Assembly (NCBI RefSeq): GCF_001584165.1
Contig: NZ_CP013233.1
Span: 868,001-932,000 of the forward strand
Reading direction: 5' to 3'
DNA from: Collimonas arenae
GTDB taxonomy: Bacteria > Pseudomonadota > Gammaproteobacteria > Burkholderiales > Burkholderiaceae_D
Length of the DNA: 64,000 nt
Shown piece after piece: positions 9,702 through 17,565 of the stretch. A program made the translations under genes and the position numbers. Every line of letters starts with the position of its first letter. Position 1 is the first letter of the stretch. Under the pieces are notes generated by a model. It was not told the DNA's origin, made no database searches, and saw only the letters and a list, made by a program, of their open reading frames with translations.

Positions 9702-10496
9702 TCATTTGCCGTTGCCGAAGTACTTTTCATTGATCTTGGCGAAGCTGCCGTCTGCCTTGATATCAGCCAGGCCCTGGTTGATCTTCGCCAGCAGTTCGGT
9801 GTTGCCCTTGCGAACGGCGATGCCGTAATACTCTTTCGGGAAGCCGGCGTCGGAGACGACGCGGAAACTGGCGGAGGGGTTATTGGTGATGTAGTTCTTG
9901 ACTACCGCATCGTCGGCCACCACGGCATCGACGCCGCCGCTTTCCAGTTCCTTCAGCGCCAGCGGCGTCGAATCGAAGCGCTTGATGCTCGGATTGTTCT
10001 TGCCGACCAGGTTCTGTACTACTTCATCACCGGTAGTCGCGCTTTGCACGCCGATCTTCAGGTTTTTCAGGTCGTTGAATTGCTTCACCGTGGTGTTGCT
10101 CTGCGGGACGGCAATCAGCTGGCTGGCTTCGAAATAAGGCTCAGAGAAGTCGACTGTCTGCTTGCGTTCGTCGGTGATGGTGATGGCGGAAATCAGCAAG
10201 TCGCGGTCGCCTTGCGCCAGGAAGTTGAAGAAGCCTTCGAACGGTGTCGGGATGAATTTGACTTCGATGCCGGTCTTGGCGGCAATGGCCTTCATGACGT
10301 CGATATCGAAACCGACCACTTCCTTCTTTTCGTTTTCGGCGGAAAACGGTGCATAGGCCGATTCGACGCCAACCACATACAGGCTCTGTTTGGCGGCCGC
10401 TGCCGGTGCTTCTTCTTTCTTGCTGCAGGCGCCGACAGCGATCAGGCTCACGGTCAGCACGCACAGCGGCAGGTAGCGGGTTAAGATTTTCTTCAT
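9702..10496 (-). CDS. Amino-acid ABC transporter substrate-binding lipoprotein, copy 1
   Basis: This 264-residue periplasmic binding protein (family 3, HisJ/GlnH type) would deliver a polar amino acid to the permease at 8798-9541. The N-terminus has a lipoprotein signal ending in the lipobox VGAC followed by SKKEE. The mature part has VGVESAYAPFS, VGFDIDVMKAIA, the ligand-contacting DRDLLISAITITDERK and GVQSATTGDEV, all typical of the family. It is one of three tandem paralogues (others at 10588 and 11390), with copies 1 and 3 sharing ITITDERKQTVDFSEPYFEA. Ligand identity cannot be read from the sequence. Confidence 0.92.
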   Translation of the reverse strand: MKKILTRYLPLCVLTVSLIAVGACSKKEEAPAAAAKQSLYVVGVESAYAPFSAENEKKEVVGFDIDVMKAIAAKTGIEVKFIPTPFEGFFNFLAQGDRDLLISAITITDERKQTVDFSEPYFEASQLIAVPQSNTTVKQFNDLKNLKIGVQSATTGDEVVQNLVGKNNPSIKRFDSTPLALKELESGGVDAVVADDAVVKNYITNNPSASFRVVSDAGFPKEYYGIAVRKGNTELLAKINQGLADIKADGSFAKINEKYFGNGK

Positions 10497-10526
10497 GGTG
10501 CTCTCACAAAAAAGGGGCGTTCAACA

Positions 10527-10550
10527 TGTCGGCAGCGCTTGCTGCCGACA
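10527..10550 (-). repeat. Perfect stem-loop between binding-protein copies 1 and 2
   Basis: The arms TGTCGGCAGC (10527-10536) and GCTGCCGACA (10541-10550) pair around GCTT. It is the third hairpin in this cluster placed between structural genes, again without a strong T run, which suggests a role in differential expression. Confidence 0.55.
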
Positions 10551-10587
10551 TACGGTCCCGGTCGGATTGATGGTGTTCTACTGCGGA

Positions 10588-11376
10588 CTACTGTTTATTG
10601 TCCGCGAAGTATTTCTTATAGATCCGGTCCTGGGTACCGTCGGCCTTGATCTGTTCCAGGGCGTGGTTGAGTTTCGCCAGCAACTCCGTATTGCCCTTCT
10701 TGACTGCGATGCCGTAATACTCTTTAGGGAAGCTGGGATCGTCGACGATGCGGAAGTTCTTGCCGGGATTGTTCTTGACGAAATTGGTGACGACGCCATT
10801 GTCGCCGACCACGGCATCGACGCCGCCGCCTTCCAGTTCCTGGAATGCCAACGGCATCGATTCGAAACGCTTGACGCTGGCGCTGTTCTTGCCGTTCAGG
10901 ACCTGTGCCGCGTCATCGCCGGTCGTGCCACTCTGGACACCGATCTTCTGCGATTTCAAGTCTTCGAACTTGGTGACCTTCGAGTTGGCAGGCAGCACGA
11001 TCAATTGCTTGGCCACGAAGTAAGGCTCGGAGAAATCCATGCTTTGCTTACGCTGGTCGTTGATCGTGATGGTGGAAATCAGGATGTCGCGGTCGCCCTG
11101 GGCCAGCGCATTGAACAGGCCATCGAACGGCGTATTGACGATCTTGATCTTGATGCCGGCCTTGTCGGCCACGGCTTTCATGGTGTCGATATCAAAGCCG
11201 ACCAGTTCCTTCTGCTCGTTCTCGGAGGCGAACGGGGCATAGGCGCCGTCGGCGCCGACCACATATTCAGTGCGGCTGGCATCGGCCGCTGTCGTGCCGC
11301 CTTCTTTTTTGCTGCATGCGGCCAGTACGGCCAGCGAACAGACCAGCATCAGGGCCGGCAGGTATCGTGATCTCAT
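10588..11376 (-). CDS. Amino-acid ABC transporter substrate-binding lipoprotein, copy 2
   Basis: This second family 3 binding lipoprotein is about 262 residues long. The ATG at 11376 is preferred over the upstream end of the open frame (11433) because it has the SD GGGAG and starts a standard lipoprotein signal (MRSRYLPALMLVCSLAVLA, lipobox LAAC). The mature domain repeats the copy 1 pattern: VGADGAYAPFASENEQKEL, VGFDIDTMKAVA, DRDILISTITINDQRK and GVQSGTTGDDA. It lies 13 bases downstream of copy 3, so the two are probably co-transcribed. It diverges more from copies 1 and 3 than they do from each other (for example INDQRKQSMDF versus TDERKQTVDF). Confidence 0.92.
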   Translation of the reverse strand: MRSRYLPALMLVCSLAVLAACSKKEGGTTAADASRTEYVVGADGAYAPFASENEQKELVGFDIDTMKAVADKAGIKIKIVNTPFDGLFNALAQGDRDILISTITINDQRKQSMDFSEPYFVAKQLIVLPANSKVTKFEDLKSQKIGVQSGTTGDDAAQVLNGKNSASVKRFESMPLAFQELEGGGVDAVVGDNGVVTNFVKNNPGKNFRIVDDPSFPKEYYGIAVKKGNTELLAKLNHALEQIKADGTQDRIYKKYFADNKQ

Positions 11377-11389
11377 GTTTGCTCCCGGC

Positions 11390-12175
11390 TTATTTGGACG
11401 TGTCGGCAAAATACTTGGCGTAGATCTTGTCATAGCTGCCGTCAGCCTTGATTGCCGCCAGTCCCTTGTTCACCTTGGCCAGCAATTCGGCGTTGCCCTT
11501 CTTCACGGCAATACCGTAGTACTCTTTCGGGAAGGCCGGATCGGAGATGAAGCGGAACCCTTCGGAGGGATTGTTCTTGATGTAGTTCTTGATGACGCCG
11601 TTGTCGGACACCACTGCCTCGACGCCGCCGCCTTCCAGTTCCTTCATCACCAGCGTCGCCGATTCCAGGCGTTTGATGTTAGGGTTGCTCTTGCCTAACT
11701 CCTTCTGCACGATATCGTCGCCGGTAGTGGCGCTTTGCACGCCGACCTTCATATTCTTCAGGTCTGCGAACTTGGTGACCTTGGAATCCTTCGGCACCAC
11801 GATCAACTGGTTGGCTTCGAAATAGGGCTCGGAGAAATCGACGGTCTGTTTGCGCTCGTCGGTGATGGTGATGGCAGACGCCAGCAGGTCGCGGTCGCCC
11901 TGGGCCAGGAAGTTGAAGATGCCCTCGAACGGTGTGTTGACGAACTTGATCTTGAAACCGCCCTTGTCGGCGATCGCGTTCATGACGTCAACGTCGAAGC
12001 CGACGATTTCCTTCTGTTCATTCTGATACTCGAACGGTGCAAACGTGGCTTCGGCACCGACCAGGTAAACGGTCTGTTCCGGGGCTGCTGCCGTTTTCGG
12101 TTCTTGCTTGCCGCAAGCTGTCAGCAACAGCGCAGCGGAGAGTGCGCACAGGCCAAGATTGAAAAATCGCTTCAT
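11390..12175 (-). CDS. Amino-acid ABC transporter substrate-binding lipoprotein, copy 3
   Basis: This 261-residue family 3 binding lipoprotein is first in the transcription direction. Its signal peptide MKRFFNLGLCALSAALL ends in the lipobox LTAC. The start is supported by the SD GGAGA a few bases upstream. The fold motifs are VGAEATFAPFEYQNEQKEI, VGFDVDVMNAIA, DRDLLASAITITDERK and GVQSATTGDDIV. With copies 1 and 2 it makes a three-member paralogous array served by one permease. The promoter should lie in the roughly 200 bases between this gene and the regulator at 12379, but no clear motif was found. Confidence 0.92.
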   Translation of the reverse strand: MKRFFNLGLCALSAALLLTACGKQEPKTAAAPEQTVYLVGAEATFAPFEYQNEQKEIVGFDVDVMNAIADKGGFKIKFVNTPFEGIFNFLAQGDRDLLASAITITDERKQTVDFSEPYFEANQLIVVPKDSKVTKFADLKNMKVGVQSATTGDDIVQKELGKSNPNIKRLESATLVMKELEGGGVEAVVSDNGVIKNYIKNNPSEGFRFISDPAFPKEYYGIAVKKGNAELLAKVNKGLAAIKADGSYDKIYAKYFADTSK

Positions 12176-12378
12176 TGAGTATCTCCAAAAAATTCTGCAT
12201 CGGATCGGTCGGATGCTCCATTCCTCTATCTTGTCGGCAAAGACGTCGGCTTTGAATGAGGTTATCTTTTTGATAATAGCGTTTGGAGCAAGCCGCTATT
12301 TTAGATTCATCCAAGCAAATGACAATGATTTATATAAATTGATTGATGCTAAAACGACATCTGGGAGCGGCGCCGACC

Positions 12379-13455
12379 CTAGTACAGACCCTTGAATGCC
12401 TTTGACAGCGATAGGATATCGCCAGTGGCGCTGCCGTCGTAGCCGGCCAGCTGGTTGACGATGTCGCGGAATGTCTCGGACTGCAGGATGCCGATTACTT
12501 GCTGCATCAGCGGATCTTTCATGGCATCGGCCGACACGGCGAAGAAATAGCGCTCGCGGATCAGTGGGATGAAGTCTAGGCCAAAGCGTTCGGCTGCGGT
12601 TTGTACGCCGAAGCCGACATCGGCCATGCCGCTGGCAATGAAGGCGGCGATCGCGGAATGGGTGAATTCGGCGCTCTCGAAGCCGTCGATCGCGCTCGGT
12701 GACAACTCTTCCTTGGCCAGCATCAGTTCCAGCAACATGCGGGTGCCAGAGCCGGTCTGGCGATTGACGAATTGCACGCCGGGGCGGACCAGGTCGTGCA
12801 GGCTGCGGATCTGTTTCGGATTGCTTGGCGCGACCATCAAGCCCTGGTTACGCACCGCCAGGTGGATCAGGCAATGTTTGTGCTTATCCAGCCAATGGCT
12901 GTAGCTGGCAGCCGCGGCGGCTTCGAACTCGCCCAGCGGCACATGAAACCCGGCCAGGTCGCATTCGTGGTGCGACAGCGCAGCAACTGCATCGGCGCTG
13001 TTGCGATAGCGCAGCTCGACCGGCAAATGCCTTTCGTTCAGCTGGTTCAGCAACGCCGCCACCGCAAAGCCGTGGCTGGCATTCAGGCGGATTACCTGTG
13101 GTTGCCCGGACACCGCTTTGCTCAACTCGCCTTCCAGTTCCGACGCCAGGCTTTCCAGGGTGGGGGACAAGCGCGCTGCAACGCGCAGATCGGCCCAGAT
13201 CAGCTTCTCCGCCAGCGGCATCAAATGGCTGCCGCGCCCACGCCCGGTCTGGATCAACGCATGGCCGAACATCTTCTCGGCATCGCGCAGGATGCCCCAG
13301 GCGTGCCGGTATGAACTGCCGATCTGCCTCGCGGCGTTGGCGATCGAGCCGGTTTCCTGGATCGCGGTCAGCAAGGCCAGCAGCACAGCAGTATCCAGCG
13401 GCGCATTGCCGTCGCGCGAGATTTCCCAATGCGGCTTGATCTTTACTTTATACAT
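12379..13455 (-). CDS. ModE-like winged-helix regulator with a periplasmic-binding-like sensor domain
   Basis: This 358-residue regulator has an N-terminal ModE/LysR-type winged helix (residues about 20-95; AVLLALLTAIQETGSIANAA and SYRHAWGILRDAEKMFG) and a C-terminal substrate-binding-protein-like domain of about 240 residues (NASHGFAVAALLNQL, NRQTGSGTRMLLELML, ADVGFGVQTAAERFG) that probably senses a small ligand such as molybdate or formate. It diverges from the oxalate/formate transporter and formate dehydrogenase operon, so it is most likely its regulator. Fds is a molybdenum enzyme, so molybdate responsiveness is a reasonable inference. The start MYKVKIKPHWE is the only one that leaves the winged helix intact. 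Confidence 0.85.
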   Translation of the reverse strand: MYKVKIKPHWEISRDGNAPLDTAVLLALLTAIQETGSIANAARQIGSSYRHAWGILRDAEKMFGHALIQTGRGRGSHLMPLAEKLIWADLRVAARLSPTLESLASELEGELSKAVSGQPQVIRLNASHGFAVAALLNQLNERHLPVELRYRNSADAVAALSHHECDLAGFHVPLGEFEAAAAASYSHWLDKHKHCLIHLAVRNQGLMVAPSNPKQIRSLHDLVRPGVQFVNRQTGSGTRMLLELMLAKEELSPSAIDGFESAEFTHSAIAAFIASGMADVGFGVQTAAERFGLDFIPLIRERYFFAVSADAMKDPLMQQVIGILQSETFRDIVNQLAGYDGSATGDILSLSKAFKGLY

Positions 13456-13556
13456 ATATGCAAAATATAGCCTATTGAGTCAGGTGGAGGGTAGTGATAT
13501 TTTTCTAATTATTAGAGGAAAATTAGGGATATAAGGAATATTTCGCACATAAAACT

Positions 13557-13576
13557 ATATGTAATCTATTACATAT
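13557..13576. promoter_or_regulatory. Palindromic operator candidate in the formate-operon divergent promoter
   Basis: Arms ATATGTAA (13557-13564) and TTACATAT (13569-13576) are perfect complements around TCTA. Related half-sites follow directly (ACATAT at 13580-13585) and lie next to the regulator start (TATACATATATG around 13450). The site sits 36 bases upstream of the transporter ATG, where it could act as the binding site of the divergent ModE-like regulator. Confidence 0.55.
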
Positions 13577-13611
13577 GGTACATATAAGACTTTTTATTTC
13601 CGGGGGGGAAG

Positions 13612-15249
13612 ATGGGGTTTTTAGACAAAGAGCGCACCATTGCGGGGCCAGGATTTAATCGCTGGCTGGTGCCGCCGGCGGCGTTGGCAATTCACTTGTG
13701 TATCGGCATGGCTTACGGCTTTTCGGTGTTCTGGTTGCCGTTATCGAAAGCGATCGGGATCAAGGAGTCGCTGGCTTGCTCCAAGGATATGAGTTTCTTT
13801 GCCGAAATTTTCGCAAGCACTTGCGACTGGAAGATTTCGATGCTTGGCTGGATCTACACGATGTTCTTCGTGCTTCTGGGTACCTCCGCCGCGATCTGGG
13901 GCGGTTGGCTGGAACACGTTGGCCCGCGCAAAGCCGGCTTTGTGGCTGCGCTGTGCTGGTGCGGCGGCTTGCTGATTTCAGCATTGGGCGTATATCACCA
14001 CCAGATCTGGCTGATGTGGATAGGTTCCGGCCTGATTGGCGGCATTGGTCTTGGCCTAGGCTACATCTCGCCGGTCTCGACCCTGATCAAATGGTTTCCT
14101 GATCGGCGCGGCATGGCGACCGGCATGGCGATCATGGGCTTCGGTGGCGGTGCGCTGATCGGCAGCCCGCTGGCGGACAAGTTGATGAAGCATTTCGCAT
14201 CCGATGTCTCGGTTGGCGTCTGGCAGACCTTTGTCGTCATGGCCCTGATTTATTTCGTGTTCATGATGGCCGGTGCTTTCGGTTACCGGATTCCGCCAAG
14301 CGGCTGGAAGCCAGCAGGCTGGACACCGCCGGCAACTAACGGCAACGCGATGATCACTCAGCACCACGTGCACGTCAGCAAGGTCTGGGGCATTCCGCAG
14401 TTCTGGCTGGTGTGGCTGGTACTGTGCCTGAACGTTTCGGCCGGCATCGGCGTGATCGGCATGGCTTCGCCGATGCTGCAGGAAGTATTCGGCGGCCATC
14501 TACTCGGCGTCAGCACAAAATTCACCGAACTGTCGCTGGAACAAAAGGGCGCCATTGCAGCGATTGCCGCCGGCTTTACCGGCCTGATCAGCCTGTTCAA
14601 TATCGGCGGCCGCTTTGTCTGGGCTTCCTGTTCCGACTACATCGGCCGTAAGATGACTTACGTGGTGTTTTTCGTGCTTGGCTTCGTGTTGTATGTCAGC
14701 CTCCCTTGGTCCGGCGCTTCCGGCAGCGTGGCCCTGTTCGTGGCGGCGGTCTGCCTGATCCTGTCGATGTATGGTGGCGGCTTTGCAACTGTTCCAGCGT
14801 ATCTGGCAGACCTGTTCGGCACTCAGATGGTTGGTGCGATCCACGGCCGTCTGCTGACCGCGTGGGCCACGGCGGGCATCCTCGGACCGGTGGTGGTGAA
14901 CTACATGCGGGAATATCAGATTTCGCTCGGCATGCCGCGTGAATCGGTCTATAACACCACGATGTACATCCTGGCCGGCATGCTGGTGGTTGGCCTGCTG
15001 TGCAACCTGATGATCAAGCCGATCGCCGAAAAGCATTTCATGACGCCGGAAGAACTGGCGCGTGAAAAGAAATTGGCACATGAGCAAGCTTCCGCCAATC
15101 CGGATGTCACCGTGTCGGCAGAAGACATGGCGCGCATCGGCAGCGGCGGCAATCCACTGGTATTGTGGGTATCGTGGGCAGCAGTCATTATTCCGCTGGT
15201 TTGGGGGATTGCGATCACGTTGCAGAAATCGGCAGTGCTGTTCAAATAA
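13612..15249 (+). CDS. OFA-family MFS oxalate/formate antiporter
   Basis: This 545-residue major facilitator of the oxalate/formate antiporter family is an inner-membrane protein. It starts MGFLDKERTIAGPGFNRWL, and then WLVPPAALAIHLCIGMAYGF opens helix 1. A run of family segments follows, such as GSGLIGGIGLGLGYISPV, WFPDRRGMATGMAIMGFG and GGRFVWASCSDYIGRKM. A purine-rich stretch GGGGGGGAAG precedes the ATG and can serve as an SD. Placed in front of fdsGBA-fdhD-fdsD, it probably imports formate or exchanges oxalate for formate. The insert after helix 3 (residues about 50-70) and a hydrophilic tail near residues 490-520 are longer than in OxlT itself. Confidence 0.9.
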   Translation: MGFLDKERTIAGPGFNRWLVPPAALAIHLCIGMAYGFSVFWLPLSKAIGIKESLACSKDMSFFAEIFASTCDWKISMLGWIYTMFFVLLGTSAAIWGGWLEHVGPRKAGFVAALCWCGGLLISALGVYHHQIWLMWIGSGLIGGIGLGLGYISPVSTLIKWFPDRRGMATGMAIMGFGGGALIGSPLADKLMKHFASDVSVGVWQTFVVMALIYFVFMMAGAFGYRIPPSGWKPAGWTPPATNGNAMITQHHVHVSKVWGIPQFWLVWLVLCLNVSAGIGVIGMASPMLQEVFGGHLLGVSTKFTELSLEQKGAIAAIAAGFTGLISLFNIGGRFVWASCSDYIGRKMTYVVFFVLGFVLYVSLPWSGASGSVALFVAAVCLILSMYGGGFATVPAYLADLFGTQMVGAIHGRLLTAWATAGILGPVVVNYMREYQISLGMPRESVYNTTMYILAGMLVVGLLCNLMIKPIAEKHFMTPEELAREKKLAHEQASANPDVTVSAEDMARIGSGGNPLVLWVSWAAVIIPLVWGIAITLQKSAVLFK

Positions 15250-15268
15250 TCGCGGACAGTGTTTGACA

Positions 15269-15302
15269 CGTAGGGTGGGCCGGAAGATTTGTTCACCCTA
15301 CG
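15269..15302. repeat. REP-like inverted repeat
   Basis: Arms CGTAGGGTG (15269-15277) and CACCCTACG (15294-15302) pair around 16 bases. Palindromes of this type are common dispersed extragenic elements in proteobacteria. No T tract follows, so a terminator role is weak, though it lies right after the transporter gene. Confidence 0.5.
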
Positions 15303-15406
15303 GTTATCAAGATGGCCAAGTAGAAGACAAAGAACAAAAAAATAACGAGAAAAAGCAGACGCTAGACATTTTTTGCAACACCGAAGAATACTGGTAGGAG
15401 ACTGTC

Positions 15407-15925
15407 GTGAAGATGCAAGCCGTGCAACATTCGCAAGTTCCAAAAGTAATACCGGAGCAAGCTGTCGACCTCGATCTGGTCAGATCGATCATCCAACAAT
15501 ACAAAACGCTGCCTGGCGCCATGCTGCCGGTCCTGCATGCTATCCAGGACGCGATCGGATATGTCCCAGCCTCTGCGGTGCCTCTGATCGCCGACGAACT
15601 GAATTTGTCGCGTGCCGAAGTCCATGGCGTGATCAGCTTCTATCATCATTTTCGCCAGCAACCCGCAGGACGGCACATCGTCCAGATTTGTCGCGCCGAA
15701 GCCTGCCAGGCGGTTGGCTCGGAAGTATTGGCGGCGCATGCCAAAGCGGCGCTGGGTTGCGATTTTCACGGTACCAGCAGCGACGGCCAGTTCACATTGG
15801 AACCGGTGTATTGCCTGGGGCTGTGCGCCAGCGGTCCCAACATGCAGATCGACGATGATTTGCACGCGCGCGTCAGCAGTGAAAAATTCAATCGGCTGGT
15901 GCAAGCCAAGCGAGGTGCGCGATGA
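15407..15925 (+). CDS. fdsG: NAD-dependent formate dehydrogenase, gamma subunit
   Basis: This 172-residue thioredoxin-fold [2Fe-2S] protein is homologous to NuoE and passes electrons within the soluble FdsGBA complex. Cluster ligands are CRAEACQ near residues 97-103 and CLGLCASGP near 138-146. Before them is the NuoE-type segment GVISFYHHFR. The GTG at 15407 is chosen because AGGAG sits six bases upstream; an ATG two codons later is the alternative. The stop overlaps the fdsB start (ATGA), so the subunits are translationally coupled. Confidence 0.93.
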   Translation: MKMQAVQHSQVPKVIPEQAVDLDLVRSIIQQYKTLPGAMLPVLHAIQDAIGYVPASAVPLIADELNLSRAEVHGVISFYHHFRQQPAGRHIVQICRAEACQAVGSEVLAAHAKAALGCDFHGTSSDGQFTLEPVYCLGLCASGPNMQIDDDLHARVSSEKFNRLVQAKRGAR

Positions 15926-17502
15926 ACGCCGCCAGCTCAGTGGACGCCGCCGTTGGCGCCATCACGATTTATGTCCCGCGCGACTCGACTGCACTGGCGC
16001 TGGGCGCCAATGAGGTGGTGGCCGCAATCGTCGCCGAAGCGGAAAAGCGCAGCCAGCCGATCAAGCTGGTACGCAACGGTTCGCGCGGCATGTTCTGGCT
16101 GGAGCCGCTGGTCGAAGTTGCGACGGCCGCTGGACGCATCGGATACGGCCCGGTTGAGCCGGAAGATGTCGCCGGATTGTTCGATGCGGGTTTTCTGGGC
16201 GGTGGCGCACATCGGCTGGCGTTGGGCCTGGTCGCAGAAATTCCATATCTTAAAAAGCAGGAGCGCCTGACCTTCGCGCGTGTCGGCGTCACGGACCCTC
16301 TGTCGCTCGATGATTATCTCGCGCACGAAGGCTACGCCGGCTTGCAGCGCGCGTTGGCCATGGCTGGCGCTGAGATCGTGCAGGAAGTGCTTGACTCCGG
16401 CCTGCGTGGGCGCGGCGGTGCGGCTTTCCCGACCGGCATCAAATGGAAGACAGTAGCTGCCACCAGTGCCGCGCAAAAGTACATCGTCTGCAATGCCGAT
16501 GAAGGCGATTCCGGCACCTTCTCTGATCGCATGGTGATGGAAGACGATCCGTTCATGCTGATCGAAGGCATGACGATTGCGGCGCTGGCGGTTGGTGCTA
16601 CCCAAGGTTATATCTACGTTCGCTCGGAATATCCGCATGCAATTGCGGCGCTGGATCAGGCGGTCAGCACGGCAAACCGCCGCCAGTATCTGGGTGAGAA
16701 CATCCTCGGCTCCGGTCACAGCTTCCATCTGGAAGTGCGCAAAGGTGCGGGCGCATACATCTGCGGTGAGGAAACTGCGCTGCTCGAAAGTCTGGAAGGA
16801 AAACGCGGTGTGGTGCGCGCCAAGCCGCCGTTGCCGGCGATCGAAGGATTGTTCGGAAAACCGACAGTGATCAACAATGTGATCTCGCTGGCCTCGGTGC
16901 CGATCATCCTGGCGCGCGGCGCTGCGTTCTACAAGAATTACGGCATGGGCCGTTCGCTGGGCACCTTGCCGATGCAACTGGCCGGCAATATCAAATATGG
17001 CGGTTTGGTCGAGAAAGCGTTTGGCGTGACCTTGCGCGAGCTGTTGTTGGATTTTGGTGGCGGCACTGTCAGCGGCAGGCCGATACGCGCGGTACAGGTG
17101 GGCGGGCCGTTGGGGCCGTACCTGCCGGAATCGTTGTTGGACACCAAACTCGATTATGAAGCCATGGCCGCTGTCGGCGGCATGCTTGGCCACGGTGGTA
17201 TTGTGGTGTTCGACGACAGCGTCGATATGGCTAGCCAGGCCCGCTACGCGATGCACTTTTGCGCGATCGAATCGTGCGGCAAGTGCACGCCTTGCCGGAT
17301 CGGCTCGACGCGCGGCGTCGAAGTGATCGACAAGATCGTTGCCGGGCAGGTACAGCAAATCCATTTGTTACGCGACCTGTGCGACACCATGATCAACGGT
17401 TCCCTGTGTGCGATGGGCAGCATGACGCCATTGCCGGTGTTGTCGGCACTCGATCATTTTCCGGAAGATTTTGGTGATGGCGCGGCCGATCGGGCCGCCT
17501 GA
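15922..17502 (+). CDS. fdsB: NAD-dependent formate dehydrogenase, beta subunit
   Basis: This 526-residue NuoF-like flavoprotein carries FMN, a [4Fe-4S] cluster and the NAD site of the formate dehydrogenase. An N-terminal thioredoxin-like region of about 120 residues precedes the NuoF domain. Typical motifs are GLRGRGGAAFPTGIKW (NADH/FMN loop), CNADEGDSGTFSDRM, GAYICGEETALLESLEG, and near the C-terminus the cluster ligands ESCGKCTPCRIGS with a later Cys in GSLCAMG. It overlaps fdsG by four bases. It would take electrons from FdsA and reduce NAD. Confidence 0.95.
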   Translation: MNAASSVDAAVGAITIYVPRDSTALALGANEVVAAIVAEAEKRSQPIKLVRNGSRGMFWLEPLVEVATAAGRIGYGPVEPEDVAGLFDAGFLGGGAHRLALGLVAEIPYLKKQERLTFARVGVTDPLSLDDYLAHEGYAGLQRALAMAGAEIVQEVLDSGLRGRGGAAFPTGIKWKTVAATSAAQKYIVCNADEGDSGTFSDRMVMEDDPFMLIEGMTIAALAVGATQGYIYVRSEYPHAIAALDQAVSTANRRQYLGENILGSGHSFHLEVRKGAGAYICGEETALLESLEGKRGVVRAKPPLPAIEGLFGKPTVINNVISLASVPIILARGAAFYKNYGMGRSLGTLPMQLAGNIKYGGLVEKAFGVTLRELLLDFGGGTVSGRPIRAVQVGGPLGPYLPESLLDTKLDYEAMAAVGGMLGHGGIVVFDDSVDMASQARYAMHFCAIESCGKCTPCRIGSTRGVEVIDKIVAGQVQQIHLLRDLCDTMINGSLCAMGSMTPLPVLSALDHFPEDFGDGAADRAA

Positions 17503-17565
17503 TATCGGACCAGACGAAACAATCAACGCAGCTAACCCACGTTCCCTCGGAACCAGGAGTATGTG

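Noticed and set aside
15937..17364. Minus-strand open frame of 475 codons opposite fdsB
   Set aside because: Antisense shadow of fdsB; composition is biased and it has no signals of its own.
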